DNA of 64,000 nucleotides from Nocardia mikamii NBRC 108933. Lineage in GTDB: Bacteria; Actinomycetota; Actinomycetes; Mycobacteriales; Mycobacteriaceae. Made by a program: the position numbers and the translations under genes. This document shows, piece after piece, positions 25,949-35,347 of this stretch. The stretch's first letter is position 1. Each line of letters begins with the position of its first letter. The notes beneath the pieces are model-generated. The model was not told the DNA's origin and ran no database searches. It saw only the letters and a program-made list of their open reading frames with translations. Location: the NCBI RefSeq assembly GCF_001613505.1, contig NZ_BDCM01000014.1, positions 434,001 to 498,000 of the forward strand. Direction: 5' to 3'.

Positions 25949-27532
25949 TCAGGAGCGAGCGAGCAGCTTGCGCTTCCACCACGGCTGGGCCGTGGCACCT
26001 CCGCGCACCGCGTCGGGACGGCGGCGCTGGACCAGCCGATCGAAATCGGCGGCGTCGGCGGTGGGCCGGCGCAGACGGCCGGCATTGAAGTCGTCGACCA
26101 GCTGCCGCACCGTCTGCTGTGCGCAGGACTTGTTGGTGCCGATGAAGCCCGTCGGGCCGCGCTTGATCCAACCGGTCACGTAGGTTCCCGGAACCACCGC
26201 GCCGTCGGCGGATTCGAGCACCCGGCCGTCGGCGTTCGGGATGACACCGGCGCGCTCGTCGAACGGCACCCCCGCCACGGCCACACCGCGGTAACCCACC
26301 GAGGCGAGAACCAGCGCGGTGTCGAGGGTCTCGATCTCCTCCGTCGCGACGGCCCGGGTGACACCGGCCTCGTCGGTGACGAGTTCGTTGCGCACCAGCT
26401 CGATCCCGGTCACCCGGTCGGTACCGACCAGCGCCACCGGCGAGGACAGATAGCGGAAGACGATGCGCTTGCGGGCGCCCACCGGGCGGTCGGCCACACT
26501 GCGCAGTAACTTCAGCTTCTGTTCGACCTTCTGCGGCAGGTCCGGAGTCGGTTCCGGCACATCACCTTCCACGACGATGTCGAGATCGGAGCCGAGCAGC
26601 CCCACGAATTCGGGGACGGTGAAGGCGGATTCGGCCGGGCCGCGGCGACCCACGATCACCACTTCCTCGATCTTGCTGTGCCGCAGTGCGTCCAGCGCCG
26701 CCGGCGAGACCTCGGTGGCATCGAGCAATTCGGGATCCATGGTGAGAATCCGGGCCACGTCGAGCGCGACATTGCCGTTGCCGACGATCACCGCGCGCCG
26801 CTGTGACAGATCGAAACTGCGGCGCGCATAGTCGGGATGGCCGTTGTACCACGCCACGAACTCGGTCGCGGACAGGCTGCCGGGCAGACCCTCGCCGGGA
26901 ATACCGAGCTTGCGGTCGGAGGAGGCGCCCACGGCGTAGACCACCGCGTCGAAGTGGTCCAGCAGTTCGGCGTGCGAGATATCGTCGCCCACCGCCACAT
27001 TCAGATACGACCCGAATCCGGGCTGCGCGGAGATCACATCGAACAACCGGCTCACCTGCCGGGTCCGGGTGTGGTCGGGTGCGACACCGTGGCGGGCCAG
27101 GCCGTAGGGCACCGGCAGCCGGTCGAATACCGTCACCGTCACGTCCGGCTGGGTGAGCAGCTCGTCGGCGGCATACATCGCCGAGGGGCCCGAACCCACG
27201 ATTGCGACGCGCATCGCGCCCCGATCGGTGTCGACCTCGGCGGCGGGCACCGGCTTGGCCAACAGGGGACGCGGGCGCGCCTGACGATAGAAATCGGCGT
27301 TGATCTCGATGAACGGCTTCTGCTCCGCGGTGAGCTTCTTCGAGGAGGTGATGGCGTCCACCGGGCAGGCCGTGGCACACGCCCCGCAGTCCACGCATGC
27401 CGCGGGGTCGACGTACAACATCTCCGCCGTCAGAAAATCCGGTTCGTCGGGCGTGGGATGGATGCAGTTGACCGGGCATGCGTAGACGCAGGAGGCGTCG
27501 CTGCAGCACGACTGGGTGACTACATACGGCAC
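25949..27532 (-). CDS. fprB: Ferredoxin-NADP reductase with fused ferredoxin domain (FprB type)
   Basis: This 527-residue fusion has an N-terminal two-cluster ferredoxin (residues 1-60; cysteines in CCSDASCVYACPVNC and CVDCGACATACP). An adrenodoxin-reductase-like flavoenzyme follows, with FAD motif VGSGPSAMYAAD near 112 and NADP motif VGNGNVALDVAR near 255. It moves electrons between NADPH and iron-sulfur partners. GTG 27532 gives PYVVTQSCC, matching mycobacterial FprB as I recall it. It starts 14 bp after the diiron oxygenase gene, so it may supply that enzyme. The C-terminus is shorter than the mycobacterial form. Confidence 0.93.
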   Translation of the reverse strand: MPYVVTQSCCSDASCVYACPVNCIHPTPDEPDFLTAEMLYVDPAACVDCGACATACPVDAITSSKKLTAEQKPFIEINADFYRQARPRPLLAKPVPAAEVDTDRGAMRVAIVGSGPSAMYAADELLTQPDVTVTVFDRLPVPYGLARHGVAPDHTRTRQVSRLFDVISAQPGFGSYLNVAVGDDISHAELLDHFDAVVYAVGASSDRKLGIPGEGLPGSLSATEFVAWYNGHPDYARRSFDLSQRRAVIVGNGNVALDVARILTMDPELLDATEVSPAALDALRHSKIEEVVIVGRRGPAESAFTVPEFVGLLGSDLDIVVEGDVPEPTPDLPQKVEQKLKLLRSVADRPVGARKRIVFRYLSSPVALVGTDRVTGIELVRNELVTDEAGVTRAVATEEIETLDTALVLASVGYRGVAVAGVPFDERAGVIPNADGRVLESADGAVVPGTYVTGWIKRGPTGFIGTNKSCAQQTVRQLVDDFNAGRLRRPTADAADFDRLVQRRRPDAVRGGATAQPWWKRKLLARS

Positions 27533-27546
27533 TGTATGGCTACCCT

Positions 27547-28563
27547 TCAGGCGGCTTTGGTCTTGGCGCGCTGCGGCTCGGAGCGGTACCGGCTGGCCGG
27601 ACCGTCGATCTTCAGCAGCTTCCAGACGTTCTTCGAGATCGGGTTCATCAGGCCCAGCTCCTTGGCCAGCGCCCGCACGTCGATGAAGTAGTCGGCGAAG
27701 GTCTGCCGCGCCTCGGCGGAGCCGTAGAACAGTTCCTTGCGGACGTCCTCCGGGATGTCGAACTCCTTGAAGAAGGACTTCGGCGGGGTGGCGATGGACC
27801 GGCCGAGGATCCACATCACGATCGGCATGGCCAGCGACAGCACGAACTTCGCGGCCGGATTCGACTCCGGCACATGCTTCTTCAGGAATTCGTGCGCGAA
27901 GGAGATGTGGCGCGCCTCCTCGGCGACGTGGATCGCCATGACTCCGCGCATGATCGGATGCACTTCCTCGCCGGAGCGCAGGATCTGCTTCTGGATGTGG
28001 TCGATCGGCTCCTCACCGGCGAGGACCGCCATGAAGAACAGGTTCGGGAACCGGGCGGCGACCGGCGCGGCGAAGTAGCGGAGCTTGCGGACCAGCGGGC
28101 CCATCCCCGGCACGTCGATGCCGATCCGGTTGACCATCTCCTGGAACATCAGGGTGTGGTTGTGCTCCTCGATCATCTCGTGGGAGCAGTACCGGAACTC
28201 GGGCGAGCCGTTGGGCAGGCTGAAGTTGTGCGTGACCATGCCGCTGATCAGGATCGACTCGAACTGCAGGCCGACCTTGGCGACATTGGCCTGGCGGTAC
28301 TTGCCGAGGGCGATCTTCTGCTCGTCCGACAGCGCCTTGTACCAGGGGTGACGCCCCAGCGGGTCGGCGGATTCCGGAAGGATCCACCGCTTCTCGCCGG
28401 CGGTCGCGGCGAAATCGGGGTTGTCCCAGTCGATGTCGGTGAACGGATCGAAGTGCTTGTTGACCGACCCCTCGGACAGCAGGAGCAGCTTCTGGGCGTA
28501 TTCCATGGCCTCGGCGACCACAGGGTCTACTTCCGGCGTCGCGGCAACGGACATCGTCGTCAC
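27547..28563 (-). CDS. AurF-like diiron oxygenase
   Basis: This 338-residue protein of the AurF (p-aminobenzoate N-oxygenase) family has metal-ligand patterns ExxH in EEHNH and HxxxExxH in HVAEEARH. AurF enzymes oxidise aryl amines with a diiron centre, but many homologues have unknown substrates. GTG 28563 has GGAG 5 nt upstream; ATG 28554 is a reasonable alternative. It is followed in the same operon by fprB, a plausible electron donor. Confidence 0.85.
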   Translation of the reverse strand: MTTMSVAATPEVDPVVAEAMEYAQKLLLLSEGSVNKHFDPFTDIDWDNPDFAATAGEKRWILPESADPLGRHPWYKALSDEQKIALGKYRQANVAKVGLQFESILISGMVTHNFSLPNGSPEFRYCSHEMIEEHNHTLMFQEMVNRIGIDVPGMGPLVRKLRYFAAPVAARFPNLFFMAVLAGEEPIDHIQKQILRSGEEVHPIMRGVMAIHVAEEARHISFAHEFLKKHVPESNPAAKFVLSLAMPIVMWILGRSIATPPKSFFKEFDIPEDVRKELFYGSAEARQTFADYFIDVRALAKELGLMNPISKNVWKLLKIDGPASRYRSEPQRAKTKAA

Positions 28564-28823
28564 AGCCTCTCCATCTCGCATGGGTAACTGTTTCCCATAG
28601 TTACACCTATAGCGGCGGAGGTCAACACCGGCGACCGGCCCTGCCGGACACGATCGCGCAACCCCGCCGATAGTGGGCCGTATTCCCAGCTCAGCGACAG
28701 CCCAAACAGCATTACCGGGCCGTACTGTGCGGGGCGTCACATCGGTTGCGATGCCCTCGCAACACACCGCGGGGCCGCCCGGACGTGTCCGCACCCACAT
28801 GGCAATTCATCCCATGTCCCCGC

Positions 28824-28829
28824 TAAGCT
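28824..28829 (+). promoter_or_regulatory. -10 box of a probable leaderless gntR transcript
   Basis: TAAGCT fits TAnnnT and ends 7 nt before the GTG at 28837, which has no Shine-Dalgarno. Transcription would start at the start codon. Confidence 0.5.
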
Positions 28830-28836
28830 ACAACTT

Positions 28837-29496
28837 GTGTCTAAGACGTATTCAGCGGCTGAGCGCGCCTACCGGGAGATCAAGGAGCGCATTCTGACCG
28901 GCGCGCTGCCCGGCGGAGAGCTGATCAGCGAGGGCGAGATCGCGAACGATCTGGGTACCTCCCGCACTCCGGTCCGGGAGGCATTCCTGCGGTTGGAGAC
29001 CGAGGGCTGGATGCGGCTGTATCCCAAACGCGGCGCACTGGTTGTCCCGATCCCCTCGCACGAGGCCGAGCACGTCGCCCATGCCCGCTATGTCGTGGAG
29101 ACCGCGGCGGTACGCGCCCTCACCGCCGACGACCGGCCGCCGCTGCTCGACACACTGCGCGAATCGCTGACCCGCCAGCGCGAACTCGTCGCGAACCTCG
29201 ATGCCTCCGACGGGCAGGCGCTGTCGCGCTTCGCCACCGAGGACACCGACTTCCATCGCGGCTACGTGGTCGCCGCGGGCAACCCGCTGCTCACCGGGTT
29301 CTACGACTCGCTGCGCGAACGCCAGCGGCGGATGAACAGCGTCGCCCTGCACCGCGCGCCGATGAATACCGCCCGCATCGTGGAACAGCATGCGCGGCTG
29401 ACGGATCTGATCGCCGCCGGAGATACCACGGCCTTCGATACCGCACTCGCCGACCATCTGTCGGGTGTGCACCAGCTCGAACTGAGAGGACTGTGA
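28837..29496 (+). CDS. GntR-family regulator, FadR/FCD subfamily
   Basis: This 219-residue protein has an N-terminal winged helix (SEGEIANDLGTSRTPVREAFLRLE) and a C-terminal FCD ligand-binding domain. Candidate metal ligands occur in DFHRGYV, VEQHARL and ADHLSG. It probably responds to an organic acid. It is directly coupled to an MFS gene: the TGA shares one base with the MFS ATG. It starts with GTG and is probably leaderless. Confidence 0.93.
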   Translation: MSKTYSAAERAYREIKERILTGALPGGELISEGEIANDLGTSRTPVREAFLRLETEGWMRLYPKRGALVVPIPSHEAEHVAHARYVVETAAVRALTADDRPPLLDTLRESLTRQRELVANLDASDGQALSRFATEDTDFHRGYVVAAGNPLLTGFYDSLRERQRRMNSVALHRAPMNTARIVEQHARLTDLIAAGDTTAFDTALADHLSGVHQLELRGL

Positions 29497-30761
29497 TGAC
29501 CGCACCGGCCGCCGTCGATTTCCGCCCGGCCCGCGTCGCCACCGCCCCTCGCGCCTGGTGGGGCGTGGCCGCGGCGATCTTCGCGATCGCTTGGGGCGGA
29601 AACGAATTCACCCCGCTGCTGGTGATGTACAAGAACGACGGCCTGCCGGTCACCACCGTGAATCTGTTGCTGTTCGAGTACGTCCTGGGCATCGTGCCGG
29701 CGCTGCTGATCGGTGGACCGCTGTCGGATCGCTACGGCAGGCGGCGGCTGATGCGGCCCGCCCCGCTGATCACCGCGGTGGGATCGACGCTGCTGGCCTT
29801 CGGCTCCGGCGTGGTGCCGATGTTGTCGATCGGACGCGTCCTGTGCGGAGTCGGTCTCGGGCTGGCGATGGCCGTGGGCAGCAGCTGGTTGAAGGAGCTC
29901 TCGCAGCCGCCGTTCGGGCCCGCCTCGGCCCCCGGCATCGGGGCTCGGCGCTCGGCGATGAGTCTCACCGGCGGTTTCGCCATCGGAGCCGGAGTGGCCG
30001 GCGTGCTGGCACAGTGGGCGCCGTGGCCTGCCACCCTGGCCTATCTGATCAATGTGGCGCTGTGCCTGATCGCGGCCGTGCGGGTACTGCGCGCACCGGA
30101 AACCGTGGCGCCGCAACCGGTTCGCAAGCCGCTGCGCGACGATCTGCGGATTCCGGCGGCCGGCCACCGGCGGTTCCGCCGCATCGCACTACCGCTGGCG
30201 CTGTGGCTGTTCACCTCCGCCGCGGCCGCGTACGCGATCCTGCCGACGCTGGCCGCCGATCGCATCACCGGGATGCCGATCGCGTTCTCCGCGCTGATCA
30301 CGGTGATCACACTCGGATGCGGTTTCGCGATCCAATCGGTGGCGCGGCGAATCGACCTGCCGGGTACCGCGCGAATCGCGGCGCTGTCGCTGGCGCTGAC
30401 CACGGCCGGCATGGCCGCGTCGGTGTACGCGGCGGCGACCCTGCAGTTGTGGGCCGTCATCGCGACCGCGGCCGTGCTCGGTTTCGGATTCGGCATCGGC
30501 ATGGTCGCCGGACTGCAGGAGATCGAGCGGATCGCCCGGCCGGACGATCTCGCCGGGCTGACCGCGGTGTTCTACTCGGTGAGCTACCTCGGATTCGGTT
30601 CGCCGGCGCTGCTGTCGCTGCTGCACAACGCGCTGCACATCGGTTATCCGGTGATGTTCGCGGCCGGCGCGGTCATCGCCCTCGGATGTCTGGCGGTGGT
30701 ACTCAACAACTATCGGGATCCGGACCGCGCGAGTGTCGTCGAGCGACGAATGAGCCGGTAG
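29496..30761 (+). CDS. MFS transporter co-transcribed with gntR
   Basis: This 421-residue major facilitator has about twelve hydrophobic segments and the loop GGPLSDRYGRRRLM after helix 2. ATG 29496 has AGAGGA 5 nt upstream; the GTG three bases earlier is less well spaced. The GntR gene in front suggests regulated transport of a small metabolite. Its 3' end is followed by a 25-bp tandem repeat and a hairpin. Confidence 0.9.
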   Translation: MTAPAAVDFRPARVATAPRAWWGVAAAIFAIAWGGNEFTPLLVMYKNDGLPVTTVNLLLFEYVLGIVPALLIGGPLSDRYGRRRLMRPAPLITAVGSTLLAFGSGVVPMLSIGRVLCGVGLGLAMAVGSSWLKELSQPPFGPASAPGIGARRSAMSLTGGFAIGAGVAGVLAQWAPWPATLAYLINVALCLIAAVRVLRAPETVAPQPVRKPLRDDLRIPAAGHRRFRRIALPLALWLFTSAAAAYAILPTLAADRITGMPIAFSALITVITLGCGFAIQSVARRIDLPGTARIAALSLALTTAGMAASVYAAATLQLWAVIATAAVLGFGFGIGMVAGLQEIERIARPDDLAGLTAVFYSVSYLGFGSPALLSLLHNALHIGYPVMFAAGAVIALGCLAVVLNNYRDPDRASVVERRMSR

Positions 30762-30805
30762 GTCGAGTCGGGCAGGGGCGTCGTCGGCCCGCGCCACCCG
30801 GCACC

Positions 30806-30880
30806 TCGGCATCAACGCGCCCCGCGACTGTCGGCATCAACGCGCCCCGCGACTATCGGCATCAACGCGCCCCGCGACTG
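30806..30880. repeat. 25-bp tandem repeat, three units
   Basis: Three units of TCGGCATCAACGCGCCCCGC plus five more bases (period 25) start at 30806, 30831 and 30856 and differ at a single base. They lie in the convergent gap between the MFS gene and the second Hsp70-like gene. Confidence 0.92.
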
Positions 30881-30910
30881 CCTCCGCTGCCGGCGGGTGC
30901 AGTCGCGGGG
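30870..30910. terminator. Bidirectional terminator hairpin
   Basis: CCCCGCGACTGC (30870-30881) pairs perfectly with GCAGTCGCGGGG (30899-30910) across a 17-nt loop. The left arm is part of the last tandem unit. It separates two convergent genes. No T-run is present. Confidence 0.6.
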
Positions 30911-30937
30911 ACAGTCCGCGTGCGCGGCGGCAGGCCG

Positions 30938-32134
30938 TCAGCGCTGCACGTGCACGATTCCGGCGCCCATGGATTGCGCTCCCGCTTCGTCTCCCACCAC
31001 AGCCGTCGCCGCGAACAGCGCGCCGCCGGCCGCGACCGCGATGGTGACCGCGACCCGGGTCAGGCGGCGGCGCAGCATGCGCGGCGGCTCGGCCCGTTCG
31101 GGGGCATCGGCGATATCGCTCTCCCGGGCCGATTCGGCGGCGCGGCGCGCGAGAACGGCCGCGCCCTCGGCGATCGTGCGCTCCGGATCCGGGGCGACGA
31201 TCACCGGCCGCGCCAGCGCCGAGGCCAGGACCGCGGCGACTTCGGGCGGGCGGGCGGCGCCGCCGACGACCAGCACACAGTCGACATCGGCCATCGTGAC
31301 CCGGGCCCGTCCGAGGCATTCGTACACCACATCCAGCGACTCGCGGACGTGCGCGGTGCGCAGTGCCGTGATCGCGGAGTCGGCCGCCGACGACTCACAG
31401 GCGCGCCAGTCGTCCTGGGCGGCCATCTTCGCGCCGAAGGCGCGGCCACCGAAGGCCGTGGAGCGCAACGGTTCCCCGATCACCGGCCGGGCGGGTGTAC
31501 CGGCGCCGATGCGCACCAGAGTCACGGTCAGCCCGGATCCGCCGAGGTCGTAGACCAGCGCCAAGCCCGGCATCAGCGGCCCGTGCGCCACCGACAGCCA
31601 GGCCGCGGCCGCCACCGGTTCGGCCACCAGGGCGGCATGGGACAACCCGATCGCGTCGAGGGCCTCGCGCAGTTCGAGTACCCGGTCGTCGCCGTAACTC
31701 ACCGGATGTGTCACGGCGACAGCGGTTTCCGGATTGCGAGCGTCGGCGGTGGCCACCACGTGGGCGGACACGTCCGCGACCACGGTACGCGCCACGGTCG
31801 CCACCAGATCGGCCGCCGACAGTGAACGATGACGCACGCGCGCGGTGCGTCCACGCTCGGTCAGATCGGCGAAATCGGTCACGGCACGGCCGTGGCGCGG
31901 GATGCGGCCGACACGCGCGGCGCCGCTACTGTCGAAAGTGAGTGTCGTGCGCCAGGTTCCCGGCGCCGTGCGCTGCTGCGACAGCGCTGATCCAGGGCCG
32001 GAGGCCCGTCTGCGCCCACCGGATTCGCCGGACGCGCCGCGCTTGCGGCCGCGCGCGTGCTTGCCGCTCTCAGCAGTATCGATGGCGCACACCGTGTTGA
32101 CCGTGCCGATACTCACTCCGAGCCCAACCGTCAT
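30938..32134 (-). CDS. Hsp70-like (actin-fold) protein, short form
   Basis: This 398-residue paralogue of the protein at 23234 starts MTVGLGVSIGTVNTV. It shares the nucleotide motifs ALVYDLGGSGLTVTLV and VLVVGGAARPPEV and has one hydrophobic segment near the C-terminus (about 365-385). The low-complexity tail is missing. ATG 32134 follows GAGGGG with 7 nt spacing. A basic, Gly/Ser-rich insert occurs at residues 23-60. Function unknown. Confidence 0.82.
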   Translation of the reverse strand: MTVGLGVSIGTVNTVCAIDTAESGKHARGRKRGASGESGGRRRASGPGSALSQQRTAPGTWRTTLTFDSSGAARVGRIPRHGRAVTDFADLTERGRTARVRHRSLSAADLVATVARTVVADVSAHVVATADARNPETAVAVTHPVSYGDDRVLELREALDAIGLSHAALVAEPVAAAAWLSVAHGPLMPGLALVYDLGGSGLTVTLVRIGAGTPARPVIGEPLRSTAFGGRAFGAKMAAQDDWRACESSAADSAITALRTAHVRESLDVVYECLGRARVTMADVDCVLVVGGAARPPEVAAVLASALARPVIVAPDPERTIAEGAAVLARRAAESARESDIADAPERAEPPRMLRRRLTRVAVTIAVAAGGALFAATAVVGDEAGAQSMGAGIVHVQR

Positions 32135-32601
32135 CACAATTCCCCTCGATCGACGAGCGTACGTTCGCTGACATGTCCCGAGCAGGCATCAGGCAATCAT
32201 TGTGCTGAGAACTTGCCAAGCACCGGACAATCAGTTGTCCGCTCAACCGCCGCACTTCGCGGTGAACCCCCCGACCCCACAGATATACCGGTTCACCTGC
32301 GGTAACAAATCAGGCAATTTATACGCGCAGTGGACATTTCGCGACACCGACCGACCGGTACGGGTTTGCCAGCAAACGTCCGAATACCCTCGGACACCGT
32401 ATACCGGCGCTCAGGCAGCCGGGGGCGCATCCGGCGAAAGACCCGCTCCCCCAGTGCCGCACGAACACCGATGCGCATCGGCGATTCCAGGTCGCGGTCC
32501 GCTCGACAGCGAGCCGGCGGATGGCCACCGATGAATGAGCCTGGCGAATCCAGGGTTTCGGCCGCCGCGGACAACCGGCGTCCGTACCACCGTCGGTGAG
32601 A
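32135..32601. other. 467-bp intergenic region between Hsp70-like gene and cysA
   Basis: This carries the upstream region of the leftward Hsp70-like gene and the region after the cysA stop. It contains an inverted repeat CGGACAA-N4-TTGTCCG (32224-32241) and an AT-richer part around 32300-32340. Short open frames are present but none has a ribosome-binding site or recognisable product. Confidence 0.4.
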
Positions 32602-33597
32602 TCAGGCGGCCGGCAGTTCCGGGATGCGGGTGGCGCGGGCGAAGACGGTCTCCCCCTCCGTCAACCGCAACGCCTCCGCGTCACCGCGCGTGACCTGCGC
32701 GGTGAACAGGTCGCCGGTGGCCGCGTTGCGCAGTTCGAGGCGAACCTCGAAACCCAGGCGGACGACCCGCTCGACCGTCGCGCGGGTGACCCCCGCCGAT
32801 TCCGCCGTGCCCTCGTGTTCGGCCAACGCCATACCGGGATCGCGGCCGATGCGAATATCGTGCGGGCGCACCAGATGTCCGTTCAATTTGGCCACCGCAC
32901 CGAGGAAGGACATGACGAATTCGTTGGCGGGGCGGTCGTATACGTCCTCGGGCGTTCCGACCTGTTCGATGCGACCGGCGTTCATCACCGCGATCCGGTC
33001 GGCGACGTCGAGCGCCTCCTCCTGATCGTGGGTGACCAGCACGGTGGTGACGTGCACTTCCTCGTGCAGGCGGCGCAACCAGGTGCGCAGATCGTGGCGC
33101 ACCTTGGCGTCGAGAGCGCCGAACGGTTCGTCGAGCAGCAGCACCTGTGGATCGACGGCCAGTGCCCGGGCCAGCGCCATCCGCTGCCGCTGACCACCCG
33201 ACAGCTGCGCCGGATAGCGATGCTGGAAGCCGTCCAGGCCCACGATGCCGAGCAGTTCGTCGACGCGCTTGCGGATTTCGTTCTTCGGCCGCTTGCGGAT
33301 CTTCAATCCGAACGCCACGTTGTCGCGCACGGTCATATGTTTGAACGCCGCGTAGTGCTGGAACACGAAGCCGATATCGCGCTTCTGCGGGGAGACCCGG
33401 GTGACGTCGCGGTCGGCGATGGTCACGATGCCCGAATCCAGCGATTCCAGGCCGGCGATCGAGCGCAGCAGCGTCGACTTCCCGGAACCGGAAGGCCCGA
33501 GCAGTGCGGTCAGTTCACCGGAGGGGATGTCCAGGCTGACGTTGTCGAGGGCGGCGAACGAACCGTAACGCTTGTTCGCGTCGGTGACGGTAATCAT
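32602..33597 (-). CDS. cysA: Sulfate ABC transporter ATP-binding protein CysA
   Basis: CysA powers sulfate/thiosulfate import through CysTW. The 331-residue protein has Walker A GPSGSGKS near residue 34, signature LSGGQRQR, Walker B VLLLDEP, the switch histidine in VTHDQEEA, and a C-terminal TOBE-like domain. The ATG overlaps the cysW stop by 4 nt. It is the last gene of the leftward subI-cysT-cysW-cysA operon. Confidence 0.96.
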   Translation of the reverse strand: MITVTDANKRYGSFAALDNVSLDIPSGELTALLGPSGSGKSTLLRSIAGLESLDSGIVTIADRDVTRVSPQKRDIGFVFQHYAAFKHMTVRDNVAFGLKIRKRPKNEIRKRVDELLGIVGLDGFQHRYPAQLSGGQRQRMALARALAVDPQVLLLDEPFGALDAKVRHDLRTWLRRLHEEVHVTTVLVTHDQEEALDVADRIAVMNAGRIEQVGTPEDVYDRPANEFVMSFLGAVAKLNGHLVRPHDIRIGRDPGMALAEHEGTAESAGVTRATVERVVRLGFEVRLELRNAATGDLFTAQVTRGDAEALRLTEGETVFARATRIPELPAA

Positions 33598-34403
33598 TTG
33601 GCAGTGCCCCGCTTGCGTTCGAGGAGGGTCATCAGGATGAGCGTGACGAGCGCCATGGCCATGAGCAGGGTCGCCGCGCAGTAGGCGCCGAAGGTGTTGT
33701 GGTCGTTGATGTAGCGACCGTGCACCAGCAGCGTCAGGGTCTGGGAAATGCCGGGCAGTCCGGACGACACCATGATCACCGCGCCGAATTCGCCGAGGGC
33801 GCGAGCGACGGTGAGCACGATGCCGTAGGTCAGGCCCCACCGGATGGCCGGCAGGGTGATGCGCCAGAAGGTCTGCCAGCGGTTGGCGCCCAGGGTCGCC
33901 GCCGCCTGTTCCTGATCGTCGCCGATCTCGTGCAGGACCGGAACGACCTCGCTGACCACGAAGGGCAGCGTCACGAAGAGGGTGGCGATCACCATGCCCG
34001 GCAGGCCGAAGATCACCCGGAATCCGAAACTGTCGAGGCCGCCGAACCAGCCGCCGACACCCCACAGCATGATCAGCGATACGCCGACCACCACCGGCGA
34101 CACCGCGAACGGCAGATCCACGACACCCTGAATCAGCGTGCGCCCCCGGAAGTTTCCGCGCACCAGCGCGATGGCGGTGATGACTCCGAAGACCACGTTG
34201 AGCGGCACCACGATCGCGACGATCAACAGCGAGAGGTTGAACGCCGAGATCGCGGCGGGTGTGGTGATGGAATCGAGGAATGCGCCGATTCCGTGCTCGA
34301 AGCTGCGCCAGAGAATGATCACCAGCGGAGCCACCAGCAACACGATCAGATACGCGAGCGCGATCACACGCAGCGAAATCCGGGACGGGGCGGACAGTTT
34401 CAT
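33594..34403 (-). CDS. cysW: Sulfate ABC transporter permease CysW
   Basis: This 269-residue inner-membrane permease has about six hydrophobic segments and an EAA loop for CysA contact (EQAAATLGANRWQTFWRITLP). A longer frame upstream is a shadow of cysT; the ATG at 34403 overlaps the cysT stop (ATGA). Confidence 0.95.
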   Translation of the reverse strand: MKLSAPSRISLRVIALAYLIVLLVAPLVIILWRSFEHGIGAFLDSITTPAAISAFNLSLLIVAIVVPLNVVFGVITAIALVRGNFRGRTLIQGVVDLPFAVSPVVVGVSLIMLWGVGGWFGGLDSFGFRVIFGLPGMVIATLFVTLPFVVSEVVPVLHEIGDDQEQAAATLGANRWQTFWRITLPAIRWGLTYGIVLTVARALGEFGAVIMVSSGLPGISQTLTLLVHGRYINDHNTFGAYCAATLLMAMALVTLILMTLLERKRGTAK

Positions 34404-35311
34404 CGGCTGGCCTGTTCCTTGCGGGCGGTGCGTTCGGAGAAGACGCGCAGGATCAGCAGGGTGGCGAAGGAAATCGCCAGCAGCGCCACCGAAACGGCCG
34501 CCGCGTTCACCGGACGGTCCACCTCGATCTGCTGCTGGATGTACTGCGACGCCACCTGGGTACGGCGCGGAATATTGCCGCCGATCAGCACCACCGACCC
34601 GTATTCGCCGATGGCGCGCGCGAAGGCGAGACCACCGCCGGAGATGATGGCCGGCGCGAGCGACGGCAACACCACGCGCCGGAAGATGGTCAGATTGTTC
34701 GCGCCCAGCGACGCCGCGGCCTGCTCCACTTCCTTGTCTGCTTCGATCAGCACCGGCTGCACCGAGCGCACGACGAACGGCAAGGTCACGAACGCCAGCG
34801 CTACCACCAGTCCCGGCTGGGTGGCGTTCAGGTGGATACCGACCGGGCTCTGCGGCCCGTAGAGCGATAGCAGCACGATGCTCGCCACGATCGTCGGCAG
34901 CGCGAACGGCAGATCGATCAGGGCGTTGACGAAGCTCTTCCCCGGGAAATCGTCGCGCACCAGCACCCACGCCACCACCGTGCCCATGACGACGTTGATC
35001 ACGGCGACGACCACCGAGACGAGGACCGTCACCCGCAGCGCGTCCAGTGCCGCGGGCGCGGTGACCGCGTCCCAGAAGCCCGACCAGCCGTCGTCGAAGG
35101 AGTGGACCGTCAGTGCGGCCAACGGCAACAAGACGATGACGCTCAGCCACAGCACCGTGATCGCGAGGCCGAGCGAGCCGGCCGAACCGGTGAGCCGCGA
35201 CCGCCAGGCCGGACCGGCGGACTGCTTCTGCTGCTGCCCGGAAACGCCGGGACCAGGGGTCCCGGCGTCGGTACTACTGCCGATATCGACCTTCGTACTG
35301 CTGTCAGTCAC
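34400..35311 (-). CDS. cysT: Sulfate ABC transporter permease CysT
   Basis: This 303-residue permease partners CysW. The first ~35 residues are polar and Gln/Gly/Ser-rich; they precede about six hydrophobic segments and an EAA loop (EQAAASLGANNLTIFRRVVLP). The start is GTG with a weak Shine-Dalgarno, 36 bp after the subI stop. Confidence 0.95.
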   Translation of the reverse strand: MTDSSTKVDIGSSTDAGTPGPGVSGQQQKQSAGPAWRSRLTGSAGSLGLAITVLWLSVIVLLPLAALTVHSFDDGWSGFWDAVTAPAALDALRVTVLVSVVVAVINVVMGTVVAWVLVRDDFPGKSFVNALIDLPFALPTIVASIVLLSLYGPQSPVGIHLNATQPGLVVALAFVTLPFVVRSVQPVLIEADKEVEQAAASLGANNLTIFRRVVLPSLAPAIISGGGLAFARAIGEYGSVVLIGGNIPRRTQVASQYIQQQIEVDRPVNAAAVSVALLAISFATLLILRVFSERTARKEQASR

Positions 35312-35347
35312 AGTTATCCAGTATTCCGTGCGCTCCGGGCCACCGGT

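Noticed and set aside
32138..32600. Small protein-coding genes in the gap before cysA
   Set aside because: Open frames lack ribosome-binding sites and recognisable content; the gap is AT-richer regulatory-looking DNA.
19917..32601. Mobile element or prophage carrying the accessory block
   Set aside because: No transposase, integrase, tRNA target or flanking direct repeats seen; base composition is similar to the surroundings except in two intergenic gaps.
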